Below are positions 34,294 through 43,891 of a stretch of DNA of 60,423 nt, piece by piece. Position 1 is the stretch's first letter. The number at the start of each line of letters is the position of its first letter. Source of the DNA: JAQVEB01 sp028698105 (GTDB lineage: Bacteria; Bacteroidota; Bacteroidia; Bacteroidales; Dysgonomonadaceae); contig CAXYYA010000021.1 of assembly GCA_964293155.1 (NCBI GenBank), positions 1 to 60,423 on the forward strand, read 5' to 3'. The position numbers and the translations under genes were made by a program. The notes under the pieces were generated by a model that was not told the origin of the DNA, did not search any database, and saw only the letters and a program-made list of their open reading frames with translations.

Positions 34294-35475
34294 TTATATT
34301 CTGTTTGTATCTATCTCATTTCTAACAACCGCCATCATACCCTCCACCTGTGCAAGTGCAAACATTCTTCCCAGAAAAGAATATCCGGGATTGTAGTCTT
34401 TTTCAGCATCGTCGAGCATCAGTTTTCCGTGATCCACCCGCATGGGTAGTGACGGGTTTTGTTTTTCGAAAATTCGAATAAGCTCGATCAAATTCCCACG
34501 GCCTTCCAAGTGTGATGCCTCAATAAAATCACCATTTTCAGCTACATCCGTACTCCTTAAATGCACGAAACAGGTTTGTTTGGCAAATTTTTCGGCTAAT
34601 GCTACGGTGTTATTGTGAACTCCGGCACTCAACGAACCGGCACAAAAAGTTAATCCATTGCTTTCGTTGTGAACTGCATCGAGTATCCACTGAATGTCCT
34701 CTTCTCCTGTAACAATTCTGGGCAAACCAAAAACCGGATACGGAGGATCGTCGGGATGAATGCACATCTTGATACCATATTTTTCCGCTGTGGGGATTAT
34801 GCGCTTCAGAAAATAAACCAGATTTTTCCGAAGCTGATTTTTGTCAACCCCATCATATAATCGCAGCAGTTCATTAAATGCCTGAACCGGATCCTGCTCT
34901 TCTCCCACAATTTGCCTACTGATAAATGCCTGGGTTTTAACGATAATTGTGTGTATCAACGCATTTTTTTCTTCGTTGGTCATTACCTTGTTTAACTCGT
35001 TTACTTGCCGGATTTCTTCAGCACTGTAATCCTTTTCCGCATTTTCCCGGTTCAAAATTTTGCAATCGAAATAGGCGAAACGAATTCTATCGAAAAATAA
35101 CGTGGATGTGCCATCGGGTTGTATCCTGTTCAGGTCTGTGCGAATCCAATCAATTACGGGCATAAAATTGTAACAAACCGTTTTAATTCCGAGTTCACCC
35201 AAATATACCAATGTTTGCCGGAAGTTTTCGATCTTCTCATCGCGATCTTTTCCACCTAACTTGATAGATTCGTGTACGGACACGCTTTCAACCACCGACC
35301 ATGGAAATCCGAAATCTTCAATATAAGTTTTTAACTCGTTGATCTCATCTTTTTTCCAAATATCTCCGGCAGGGATGTGATACAATGATGTAACGATCCC
35401 TTCCACACCGATCTGCTTTAGCATGGGCAGCGTTATCGGGTCATTTTTTCCAAACCATCGCCACGTTTTTAACAT
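34294..35475 (-). CDS. uxuA: D-mannonate dehydratase
   Basis: 393 residues, the normal length. Dehydrates D-mannonate to 2-keto-3-deoxygluconate. Typical UxuA segments: the start LKTWRWFGKNDPI, HIPAGDIWKKDEI, VCYNFMPVIDWIRTDL, IKMCIHPDDPPYPVFGLPRIV, GLTFCAGSLSAG, VHLRSTDV and MRVDHGKLM, which carry the metal-binding His and Cys residues. Its place next to GH67 and downstream of GH115 suggests it handles glucuronic acid released from xylan side chains. The partner steps (uronate isomerase, fructuronate reductase, KDG kinase and aldolase) are not in the window. Confidence 0.95.
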   Translation of the reverse strand: MLKTWRWFGKNDPITLPMLKQIGVEGIVTSLYHIPAGDIWKKDEINELKTYIEDFGFPWSVVESVSVHESIKLGGKDRDEKIENFRQTLVYLGELGIKTVCYNFMPVIDWIRTDLNRIQPDGTSTLFFDRIRFAYFDCKILNRENAEKDYSAEEIRQVNELNKVMTNEEKNALIHTIIVKTQAFISRQIVGEEQDPVQAFNELLRLYDGVDKNQLRKNLVYFLKRIIPTAEKYGIKMCIHPDDPPYPVFGLPRIVTGEEDIQWILDAVHNESNGLTFCAGSLSAGVHNNTVALAEKFAKQTCFVHLRSTDVAENGDFIEASHLEGRGNLIELIRIFEKQNPSLPMRVDHGKLMLDDAEKDYNPGYSFLGRMFALAQVEGMMAVVRNEIDTNRI

Positions 35476-35483
35476 CCAGTCAA

Positions 35484-37601
35484 TTAATTATGATGTTTTA
35501 AATCTAATTTTATCTTCATTAAATCTTCCAAATCGTACACAGGGCGCTCAATATCGTAAGGAATAGGCTCTCGTGAGAATTGCTGAAAATAAAGCAGACA
35601 GGCATCTTTCCACCACACCGCATCGCGAGATTGAATCCGCAATCTGGATTGTATGTGAACGAAACGTTCCTTATCTACATAATCTTCCATTCTATCCCAT
35701 ACTTTTTGATATTCACGTACTTTATTAACCCCGCTATCGTACGCATAGCACATATTGTTCCACAGCGTTTTCCCGTTGTTCATCCTATAATCCCATGCCA
35801 CATGATGAAACCACAACAAAAACTCTTCGGGACAGGTTTTTATATCGTTGAATTCCTCTCGTAACGGCGAGTTGTACTGAGACACCGCATCACTACCCGA
35901 AGTTGTTCTGTCGAATCCTATTCCGTTTTCAGACGCATTGTGATAATATTTTGGGAGCCAATCGGGGCGCGCACCGGGAACATCACACCACGGTTCAGGC
36001 CCGTAGTGGTGTCCCCAGGCAAAAATATGATGCAATCCCAAAGGCATCATGTAATCTACCGCCGTTTGATGCGAAGTTAACATCATTTTTTTTACAGGCT
36101 CCACAAATTCCTGATCTTTTGTGAACGTCATTCGAATCCACTCGTCGGCAATTTGTTCAGACGTCAGTGCATTGTTCCATGCCAACCTTCCGAACGCGTA
36201 CCAGTTTGCTTGTGCAAAATGATGCCCCGTCCAATTTATGTCTTCTCCGATATTGGATACTCCGGCGATAGCCGTTATTTTCTGATCGAAAATACGACCA
36301 TCTGTTGTTTTAGCAACTGTCGAGCCTTTTCCTGCGCAATATGTATCGCTATCGAGGCATTCTTTCCACATGGGGGACAGAAAAACGAGGTGATTGGAGA
36401 ATCCCAAATACTCCTGGGTAATTTGAAATTCAGGCATTATCGGCGTTTGCTTCATCGCGCCGAACAGGGGACTAAAAGGTTCGCGAGGCTGAAAATCCAC
36501 GGGGCCGTTTTTAAGTTGAATAATGACATTGTCCCTGAATTTTCCGTCCAGCGGCTTAAACTCTTTGTAGGCCTGTTTTGCACGGTCGTCTCCATCAGGA
36601 TTGTAAACGAATGCACGCCACATCACAATTCCGCCGTACGGTTTCAATGCATCGGCAAGCATATTGGCTCCATCGGCATGCGTTCTTCCGTAATCCATGG
36701 GGCCGGGCAAGCCTTCCGAATTTGCTTTGACCAAAAAACCGCCGAAATCGGGTATCAAAGTGTAAATTTCCGATACTTTCTGTTTCCACCATCGTTGCAC
36801 GTCGGCATTTAAAGGATCGGAATTTTGGAGGCCTCCCAATTCCTTGGGCGAAGCAAAATTCACCGAAAGGTAAACTTTAACGTTAAACGGGCGCAACTCG
36901 CCGGCAACGACCTTTACTTTTTCGAGGTATTCCCGCGATAAAATCTCAGGCGCAGCATTCACGTTGTTCAACACAGTTCCGTTAATCCCGATGAAAGCAT
37001 TTGCGCGGGCATATTCTTTGTAACGCGGTGAAATTTTACCCGGCAGTTCATCCCATTGCCAAATAGAATGGCCGGCGTAGCCGCGTTCCACAGTTCTGTC
37101 CAGATTATCCCAATGATTTAACAATCGCCGCTCATACGATGGATTTTCGCTAATATTGAGGCCGGACAGCGATGCATTGGTTTGAATAAGCCTTAAAAGG
37201 TGATAAACACCATAAAGCAATCCGGCATCGTTTTTTGCAGAAACAACGGTATATGTCTGGTTTTTGTTGTTTATCGTTTTAATTATATAACCCTCATCGG
37301 ACAAATTTGCAAAATCTTTGGATTGAATCAGCCGGCGTATAACTCTTTCATGCGGCGTTGCGATTATCAACAAATCATTTTTCATTGATCCTGTGAGAGA
37401 TAAAGGGGCTTTCCCCATTTCTTTCCACGCACGCTGAAATTCTGTTACGGCGACTTTTGAGTTATCGGCAAGTAAGCCCGAAAAACGAATTGTTTCCGTT
37501 CCTGCATCCGTGAAACGCAACCAAAGGCGACTTCCGTCCTCAGCTGTTAAGCGGAAACAAACTGTAGTCAGTAACAATATGAAAACTTTTAATTTCATCA
37601 A
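35484..37601 (-). CDS. aguA: GH67 alpha-glucuronidase
   Basis: 705 residues with a signal peptide (about 1-20), so periplasmic or external. GH67 removes (4-O-methyl)glucuronic acid from the non-reducing terminal xylose of aldouronic acids. Catalytic segments: VKANSEGLPGP with Glu296 as the probable general acid, FQITQEYLGFSNH with Glu397, and HFAQANWYAFGRLAWN. The N-terminal hexosaminidase-like domain and the C-terminal helical domain (FQQFSREPIPY) are both present. Together with the unrelated GH115 it gives this operon two alpha-glucuronidases with complementary site preference. It lies 8 bp before uxuA. Confidence 0.95.
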   Translation of the reverse strand: MMKLKVFILLLTTVCFRLTAEDGSRLWLRFTDAGTETIRFSGLLADNSKVAVTEFQRAWKEMGKAPLSLTGSMKNDLLIIATPHERVIRRLIQSKDFANLSDEGYIIKTINNKNQTYTVVSAKNDAGLLYGVYHLLRLIQTNASLSGLNISENPSYERRLLNHWDNLDRTVERGYAGHSIWQWDELPGKISPRYKEYARANAFIGINGTVLNNVNAAPEILSREYLEKVKVVAGELRPFNVKVYLSVNFASPKELGGLQNSDPLNADVQRWWKQKVSEIYTLIPDFGGFLVKANSEGLPGPMDYGRTHADGANMLADALKPYGGIVMWRAFVYNPDGDDRAKQAYKEFKPLDGKFRDNVIIQLKNGPVDFQPREPFSPLFGAMKQTPIMPEFQITQEYLGFSNHLVFLSPMWKECLDSDTYCAGKGSTVAKTTDGRIFDQKITAIAGVSNIGEDINWTGHHFAQANWYAFGRLAWNNALTSEQIADEWIRMTFTKDQEFVEPVKKMMLTSHQTAVDYMMPLGLHHIFAWGHHYGPEPWCDVPGARPDWLPKYYHNASENGIGFDRTTSGSDAVSQYNSPLREEFNDIKTCPEEFLLWFHHVAWDYRMNNGKTLWNNMCYAYDSGVNKVREYQKVWDRMEDYVDKERFVHIQSRLRIQSRDAVWWKDACLLYFQQFSREPIPYDIERPVYDLEDLMKIKLDLKHHN

Positions 37602-37654
37602 ATTTTAGTTTCAACAAAGGAAAACTCAAAAATAATTGAAAAATTGGTAACTTG

Positions 37655-38629
37655 CTACCATTCTCCACCGCCTTCCATTGTTTTTATGTTTCCATCTTGA
37701 TTGTATTTCAATTCCACTACTTTTATGCTTCGCAGCCAGGTTTTTCCTCCTGAAGGAACAGAGTCGTGGAAAAACAAATACCATTTTCCTTTGAATTCAA
37801 CAATGGAATGATGCGTAGTCCAACCTACAACGGGGGTTAAAATAACCCCTCCGTAAGTAAACGGGCCGTAAGGATTGTCTCCGATTGCGTAGCAAAGCTT
37901 GTGTGTATTTCCCGTTGAATAAGAAAAATAATATTTCCCGCCGTATTTATGGATCCACGGCCCCTCAAAGAATCTTCGGCCGTGATCGCCGGCTTTTAGC
38001 GGTTCGTTGTTCTCGTCCAGAATAACAACATCACGAGGTTCTTCAGCAAATTCGAGCATGTCACCGCTTAGTTTTGCCACGCGGGCGCACAGCGCAGGTT
38101 TATCATCATTGGGTTCTTGTCCGCATTCAATAGCTTTATTGTTGCGGTATCGTTGCAGCTGTCCACCCCAAAGGCCTCCGAAATAAATATAATAATCCCC
38201 GTTTCCTTCATCCAGAACGGCAGGATCAATGCTATAGCTTCCTTTCATCGGATTTTCCTGCGGAACAAATGGTCCTTCGGGATGATCGCTTACCGCTACA
38301 CCGATACGAAAAATGTCATTTTTGTCTTTCATCGGGAAATACAGATAATATTTTCCGTTTTTATGCGCGGCATCCGGCGCCCAGAGTTGCCTCCCCGCCC
38401 ACGGAATATCTTCAACCCTTAGAACGACACCGTGGTCGGTGACTTCTCCGTCAATTTCGTCCATCGAAAAAACATGATAATCCTGCATGTCGAAGTGATC
38501 GCCGTTATCGTTCTCGGGTATGCCTGATTCTCTGTCGTGAGAAGGATAAATATATATTTTTCCGTTGAAAACGTGTGCCGAAGGGTCGGCCGTGTACAAA
38601 TGATCTACTAAATATCTTGGTTGTTCCAT
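37655..38629 (-). CDS. GH43 beta-xylosidase / alpha-L-arabinofuranosidase, no signal peptide
   Basis: 324 residues, single five-bladed propeller. The GH43 triad is visible: Asp15 (base) in YTADPSAHV, the middle Asp in YSIDPAVLDE, and the acid Glu in FFEGPWIHKYGG. The chain starts at MEQPRYLVDHL with no signal peptide, so it should work in the cytoplasm on imported xylo-oligosaccharides, unlike the exported GH43-CBM6 at 53228. This fits an exo-xylosidase role that hands xylose to XylA. Substrate (xylose versus arabinose) cannot be decided from sequence. It starts 1 bp from the GH10 stop, so translation is probably coupled. Confidence 0.88.
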   Translation of the reverse strand: MEQPRYLVDHLYTADPSAHVFNGKIYIYPSHDRESGIPENDNGDHFDMQDYHVFSMDEIDGEVTDHGVVLRVEDIPWAGRQLWAPDAAHKNGKYYLYFPMKDKNDIFRIGVAVSDHPEGPFVPQENPMKGSYSIDPAVLDEGNGDYYIYFGGLWGGQLQRYRNNKAIECGQEPNDDKPALCARVAKLSGDMLEFAEEPRDVVILDENNEPLKAGDHGRRFFEGPWIHKYGGKYYFSYSTGNTHKLCYAIGDNPYGPFTYGGVILTPVVGWTTHHSIVEFKGKWYLFFHDSVPSGGKTWLRSIKVVELKYNQDGNIKTMEGGGEW

Positions 38630-38630
38630 T

Positions 38631-39764
38631 TCATTTTTGTTTTTGCATTGTAGCCTCCTTTATAATTGTTTCAACCACAGGTTTCGGGTTATTGTTCCGG
38701 TCGAATAACAACGTGTAGTCCGTACGCCCCCTGACCGGCCAATTATTTTTCCACGATTGTGCATCATTTACACCCCATAATGTAACCCGATCTATTTTGT
38801 CCTGATGTTTGAGGAACAGTCTGAAAAAATCGGCATATCGCTGAAATTGTTTTTGTTGTATCTCCTCAGGCAAGCCGTCAGCGTAAGGATTAATCTCTTT
38901 TTGATATTCGTAAGTTGATGCAACATTGGCACCCACATCTCTTCTGGGAGAAGGCAGGACGCTCAAATCCACTTCCGTTATCATAATCTTCACGCCCAAG
39001 TCGGCGAACGCAATTATGCTTTTCTCAAATTCATCAATAGACGGATAATTCATGTTAAGATGCCCCTGCATACCGATGCCATCAACTTTAACACCTTGCT
39101 CCTGAAGCTTTTTTACCATATTAATCACGCCTTGCCGCCTGCCGGGGTTTGCCATGGAATAATCGTTATAATACAATTCGGCACTGGGATCGGCTTCACG
39201 AGCATATTCAAACGCTAAACGAACAAAGTCTTCTCCCAGTATCTGATAAAACTTGCTGTTTCTCCACGAACCGTTGTCTTCTATGGCTTCATTTACCACA
39301 TCCCATCCTTTGACGCGGCCTTTATAGCGGCCAACAATTGTGTGTATATGGTTTTTCATGCGTTCTTTCAAGACTTCAGGCGAAACATCGTTTCCGTTTT
39401 CATCCACACAAAACCAAGGAGCAAGTTGGGAATGCCATATTAAAGTGTGTCCGATAATTTTCATGCCGTTTTGTTCACCAAAATCAACAAACTTATCGGC
39501 CAAATCGAAATTAAATTCGTTTTCCTGCGGATGAATAACTTCACATTTCATCACGTTTTCAGGCGTTATGGAATTAAATTGAGTTTTTACAACCCTTATA
39601 GCACCCGTATCTGTTCCCAAAATTTGAGGGGTATTCAACGCTGTTCCGATATAAAATTTTCCTTCGAGAGCATCTTTCAATGATAGTTTCTGCTGTTTTG
39701 TTGCACCGCATGAAACAAGCACCATCACAAAAAGAAAAGCAAAAAATGTTTTTAAATAGTTCAT
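38631..39764 (-). CDS. GH10 endo-1,4-beta-xylanase (lipoprotein)
   Basis: 377 residues. The lipobox VLVSC (Cys19) makes it a lipoprotein, anchored to the inner or outer membrane. The GH10 barrel has HTLIWHSQLAPWF, the acid/base Glu159 in WDVVNEA, YYNDYSM, and the nucleophile Glu264 in MITEVDLSV, followed by TLWGVNDAQSWKNNWP. It cleaves the xylan backbone internally. No carbohydrate-binding module is attached. It sits between the GPH symporter and GH43, supporting a periplasmic role on imported oligosaccharides or a surface role on polymer; which one depends on the export signal after the Cys (GATKQQ). Confidence 0.93.
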   Translation of the reverse strand: MNYLKTFFAFLFVMVLVSCGATKQQKLSLKDALEGKFYIGTALNTPQILGTDTGAIRVVKTQFNSITPENVMKCEVIHPQENEFNFDLADKFVDFGEQNGMKIIGHTLIWHSQLAPWFCVDENGNDVSPEVLKERMKNHIHTIVGRYKGRVKGWDVVNEAIEDNGSWRNSKFYQILGEDFVRLAFEYAREADPSAELYYNDYSMANPGRRQGVINMVKKLQEQGVKVDGIGMQGHLNMNYPSIDEFEKSIIAFADLGVKIMITEVDLSVLPSPRRDVGANVASTYEYQKEINPYADGLPEEIQQKQFQRYADFFRLFLKHQDKIDRVTLWGVNDAQSWKNNWPVRGRTDYTLLFDRNNNPKPVVETIIKEATMQKQK

Positions 39765-39791
39765 GATTATGTATTTTTAATTGATGAATAA

Positions 39792-41264
39792 TTATGATTG
39801 ATTTGCGCGACGTGATTGCAACTCACGTTCTATTTCGATCTCTTTCTTTTTATCTATTTCATAAAAAAACAAGCAGGCTGCACTGATCAGCAACGTAATT
39901 GCAGGAAATAATCCCATGGATAATTTAATTCCATGAACCGTATTTTCCGCTTGAACCGCAAGTTGTTCATTATAATTAAAAAACGCCAGAATGCCGGCAA
40001 CCAGCGATCCTCCTATGCTTAACCCCGATTTTAGTCCGAAAATCATAGCCGAAAAGATGATGCCCGTTGCTCGCCGGTTGGTTCTTACTTCGGAGTAATC
40101 GGCCACATCGGCGATCATAGCCCACAAGAGCGGGATTGTGGTTCCATAGAAAAATCCGTGCAGGATTTGTGCGATGTAAACCATGCCGATGTTTTTGGGT
40201 GAATAAAAAATAAACGAAAAAAAGCAAATTGCCGTTACGAACAGACCGAAACCAAAAACATCCCGTTTACCGAATTTATCGGCCAATTTTTTCGAAATTG
40301 AAATACCGATAATCATGAAAATAATCCCGGCAGCGTTAAACAGGCTAAATCCGGATGTGGCGGCGTCTTCGGGCCATTGAAATCCGATAAATCCAATTTT
40401 TTGAAGGCCACTGTTCAGGTTGCTGATGAAAGAATTAAACCCGATATCGTTCAAAAAAGCAGCAAGAGAATCTTTATTCAAATAATTTTCAAAATAATAT
40501 ACTGAAATGCCTCCACGCAACGATAAAGTGATGAAGATAAAAATAGTGAGTATCAACATTGCGATCCATGGTTTATTTTTTATCAAGTCTCCCAAATCCT
40601 CTTTAATACTTGATTTTTGTTCCGGTTTGGGAATAATTCTTTCTCTTGTAGTCAGAAAGGTGATAATGAAGAAGATCGTACCTGAAATTGCAAAGATAGT
40701 CATCACTTTTTCAAAACCGGCAGTTTTATTGCCATCGCCAAGAATTAAAACAAGCGGCAACAAAAGTACCTGAACAATAAATTGGGCTATCATCACTGCC
40801 GTAAAACGATACGAGGAGATGCTGTTTCGGTCGGCCATGTTCCCAGTCATTACGCCGCTCAGCGCCGCATAAGGAAGGTTATTTGCGGAGTAGATAATTA
40901 CCAATAGCACATAGGTGATGAAGGCATAGATGATCTTGCCGTGTATGCTGAAGTCGGGTGTGGTAAAAGCCAGTATGGCTATGATACCGAAAGGTATTGC
41001 CGTCCAAAGTATCCAAGGACGAAATTTGCCCCATCGGGTATTCGTTCGGTCAGCAATCATGCCCATAATCGGGTTAAAAAACGCTCCGATCATTCCTCCC
41101 GCAAAAATAATAGCCGAAGCCGATGCAGGGGGAATCCTGAATACATCGGTGTAAAAGAACGCGATAAACGTCATAAGTGTCTGAAAAATAAGATTGGCAG
41201 CTAAATCGCCTAAGCTATATCCAATTTTTTCGACTACCGATATTCTTTGAGATTCCTGTTTCAT
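39792..41264 (-). CDS. GPH-family cation symporter for xylosides
   Basis: 490 residues from the ATG at 41264 (MKQESQRISVVEKIGYSLGD); the longer frame from 41369 overlaps GH115 and is rejected. It has about twelve membrane helices and the MelB/XynT hallmarks: GYSLGDLAANLIFQ in helix 1, NPIMGMIADRTNTRWGKFRPWILW after helix 2, and NNLPYAALSGVMT in helix 4. The family imports glycosides, pentosides or hexuronides with Na+ or H+. Its place between GH115 and GH10 suggests xylo-oligosaccharides or xylobiose. It works alongside XylE, which would take free xylose. Confidence 0.88.
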   Translation of the reverse strand: MKQESQRISVVEKIGYSLGDLAANLIFQTLMTFIAFFYTDVFRIPPASASAIIFAGGMIGAFFNPIMGMIADRTNTRWGKFRPWILWTAIPFGIIAILAFTTPDFSIHGKIIYAFITYVLLVIIYSANNLPYAALSGVMTGNMADRNSISSYRFTAVMIAQFIVQVLLLPLVLILGDGNKTAGFEKVMTIFAISGTIFFIITFLTTRERIIPKPEQKSSIKEDLGDLIKNKPWIAMLILTIFIFITLSLRGGISVYYFENYLNKDSLAAFLNDIGFNSFISNLNSGLQKIGFIGFQWPEDAATSGFSLFNAAGIIFMIIGISISKKLADKFGKRDVFGFGLFVTAICFFSFIFYSPKNIGMVYIAQILHGFFYGTTIPLLWAMIADVADYSEVRTNRRATGIIFSAMIFGLKSGLSIGGSLVAGILAFFNYNEQLAVQAENTVHGIKLSMGLFPAITLLISAACLFFYEIDKKKEIEIERELQSRRANQS

Positions 41265-41304
41265 TGTTCGTATTTTTAATTTATAAGTGTTGTTACTCGA
41301 TGGT

Positions 41305-43872
41305 TTATTCAATTTTTCGCTCACTTTCGGGAGCCCCCAGAAAAGACGGTTTGAGACCGCCGGCATCAATCATGATCTTTTGCAATACAATGCCCGGTTC
41401 GAGCACCCTGAAACGAACCGTATTCAGGCCTTTTTTAAACTCATGTCCGGTAGTTGTCTCATTAATTCTGTCGGCCTGCCATTTTTCCATTTGTCTTATG
41501 CTGTACTCGCTGTTTATGTTTACTTCCTTTTCTTCCTTTCCGTTTACGGAAAGAGCATATCTTAATCCTTTATTCGCATTAAAATTCAGGGTTGGTGAAA
41601 TCAAGACATACACGTTAAAGACACCTTCGGATTTCATCCATACATCATACTCCAGATACACCTTATCTTGTTTACGAGGATAAGCATTTTGTGGAAAAGT
41701 TGATACTCCTGAAAGTGTTTTCCCTAAGCACGGTATTATTTTCCAGTTGATAAGTGTGGTTCCCACTGCACGATTGTAATGCGGTGCTTCGATGGATACG
41801 TATCCGTCGCTCTCTGTAAAGATTCTGCGTGAATTATCAACGTCTGTAACGTAAATAATTTCAGGCATTACCCGATGTTGCGGTTGCTGCCAATACGTAT
41901 ATCCGATACGAATCTGGTCCATCATATGGTTCCATTTTCCGTTGGACATTTCGTGGTTGTAACGAACGGTTAGTAATGAATCCCTATCGAAGCATTCCTT
42001 CACTTTATCGGCCCAAAAATTAGCCTCCGGATTATTTTTACCGGCCAGTTCTTTATTCTTAGCCTGAGCAAAATACATTTCATACAAGTTTGATGAGGCA
42101 TCAACAGGGAATAATACAAGTTGATAAAAAGCATCTTTTACCGGTTCGGGTATTTGCTGATACAAACGAAATGCGTCTAAAGCTAACGTTTTGTAGTCGT
42201 CCGTAACATGTTGAAATTCATTGTAATTTAGTAAACTGTAAACAGAGTCGTTGAGTAGCTCGGGGGTTACTCTGCTGTTATATTTTGTGTAAAGATTTAT
42301 AATACGAGCCGATTCTTTCGCAAATTTCCTGCCAAATTGTTCCGCACACCATTGCTCGGTATATTGCAATAAATTATCGGGATTAAAGCGATCCGAATCC
42401 CAGGCCATGTCTAAAAAGAAATTTATGGGGAACTCCATGGGCTTTAAATCTCCAACATTCACTACCCAAATCCGGTCCACACCGTGACTATACGTCAGGT
42501 TCATTTGCTCCCATATCCGCTGTATTTGACTGACATTTATCCATTTGTAGTTCCTTGGGCCACCAACGTAATCCAAATGATAATACATTCCATATCCTCC
42601 CGCACGTTTTGGAGCATCAACGGCGGGTAATTTTCTCACGTCTCCCCAATTGTCGTCGCTGAGAAGCAGCGTCACATCATCAGGAACGCGCATACCTTTA
42701 TCGTAATAATCCTGAACTTCCTTATACAGTGCCCATACCTGTGGCGTTTGGGCTATTTTCTTATTCGTTATTTTTTTTATGATTTCACGTTGATCATTTA
42801 TAATCTTTTCCAATAATTGAATATTGCTTTCTTCACTCATGGGTTCGTCGCCATCGCCGCGCATACCGACGGTGACAAGCGTTTCGTAATTTTTTATGCG
42901 TTGCACCCCCTGTGTCCAAAATTTATTCAACTCCACCGGATTTTTACTGTAATCCCAGACGCCCTTCCCGTAAAGGCGCCACTCATCATGTGCACGTCCC
43001 ATCGGCTCGTGATGCGAAGTTCCGATGACGATGCCTAACCTATCTGCTGATGTCCCATTCTGTAGATCATCATCGTAAAAAGCTTTCCCCCACATCGCCG
43101 GCCATAGGAAATTGCCCCGCAACCGAAGGATAAGTTCAAAGACTTTTTCATAAAACTGATGGTTGAATCCTCCGAAATTTTCTCTAACCCATCCTCCCAG
43201 CGCCGGTTCTTCATCATTCAGGAAGATCCCCCGATATTTTACTTTCGGACTTTCCGTGATATAACGACCGGGTTTTACATAAACAGTTTGTTGATGTTTG
43301 ACCGGAACATCGGCCCACCAATACCAGGGCGAAACACCCATTGCCTTCGATAAATCCAGTATCGCATACATTGTTCCACGCTTGTCGCTTCCGGCCAAAA
43401 CCAACGCATTTTCTATGCCAGGGAATGGATTCTCCACTATTTGTGTTAAGCTGCATTCCCATTTGCCTTTTAAATCTGAAACATCTAATTTCCCTTCCGA
43501 AACAAGTTTATCAATAAAACGGTTTTTCCCGATGGTCCCGACTAAAATCACATTTTCCGATTTCGGTAATTCAGATTGAAAAAGAGTTGTTTTCTGACCT
43601 GTTACCATTTCCAAATCATTCATGAACCATTGAGTAACAGTGGCTATGCCCTTAAAATCCGTTCCGTCAAGAACAACAGATGCACTTTGTCCGTTATCGG
43701 CAATCATGAAACTCCCTGCTTCTCTTTTATTTGAAATATAAGTTTCCCTGTCTTGAGCGTATATTGTGGAAACAAAAGAAATTACAAGAAAAAAAATCAG
43801 GCAAATCGAAATATAAACTTTCAATTTTCCGAAACAAGATTTATGTAATTCATTTAACATCTTAAAGTTCAT
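41305..43872 (-). CDS. GH115 alpha-glucuronidase
   Basis: 855 residues from the ATG at 43872, chosen because the frame further upstream overlaps the CE15 stop. A signal peptide covers about residues 18-40 (VYISICLIFFLVISF). The GH115 core shows WYWWADVPVKHQ, GIFLNDEEPALGGWVRENFGGFN, RLRGNFLWPAMWGKAF, GTSHHEPMGRAHDEW, GMRGDGDEPM and LLLSDDNWGDVRKLP. The last 170 residues form the C-terminal beta-sandwich. The enzyme releases 4-O-methylglucuronic acid from internal as well as terminal xylose units. It lies directly after CE15, which would first cut ester links between lignin and the same side chains. Confidence 0.93.
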   Translation of the reverse strand: MNFKMLNELHKSCFGKLKVYISICLIFFLVISFVSTIYAQDRETYISNKREAGSFMIADNGQSASVVLDGTDFKGIATVTQWFMNDLEMVTGQKTTLFQSELPKSENVILVGTIGKNRFIDKLVSEGKLDVSDLKGKWECSLTQIVENPFPGIENALVLAGSDKRGTMYAILDLSKAMGVSPWYWWADVPVKHQQTVYVKPGRYITESPKVKYRGIFLNDEEPALGGWVRENFGGFNHQFYEKVFELILRLRGNFLWPAMWGKAFYDDDLQNGTSADRLGIVIGTSHHEPMGRAHDEWRLYGKGVWDYSKNPVELNKFWTQGVQRIKNYETLVTVGMRGDGDEPMSEESNIQLLEKIINDQREIIKKITNKKIAQTPQVWALYKEVQDYYDKGMRVPDDVTLLLSDDNWGDVRKLPAVDAPKRAGGYGMYYHLDYVGGPRNYKWINVSQIQRIWEQMNLTYSHGVDRIWVVNVGDLKPMEFPINFFLDMAWDSDRFNPDNLLQYTEQWCAEQFGRKFAKESARIINLYTKYNSRVTPELLNDSVYSLLNYNEFQHVTDDYKTLALDAFRLYQQIPEPVKDAFYQLVLFPVDASSNLYEMYFAQAKNKELAGKNNPEANFWADKVKECFDRDSLLTVRYNHEMSNGKWNHMMDQIRIGYTYWQQPQHRVMPEIIYVTDVDNSRRIFTESDGYVSIEAPHYNRAVGTTLINWKIIPCLGKTLSGVSTFPQNAYPRKQDKVYLEYDVWMKSEGVFNVYVLISPTLNFNANKGLRYALSVNGKEEKEVNINSEYSIRQMEKWQADRINETTTGHEFKKGLNTVRFRVLEPGIVLQKIMIDAGGLKPSFLGAPESERKIE

Positions 43873-43891
43873 TCTATTTTTTTCTTTGTTC

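Noticed and set aside
36153..36812. 219-codon open frame on the plus strand
   Set aside because: It lies antisense to GH67, whose catalytic motifs are clear; the antisense product is Cys- and Arg-rich without sense.
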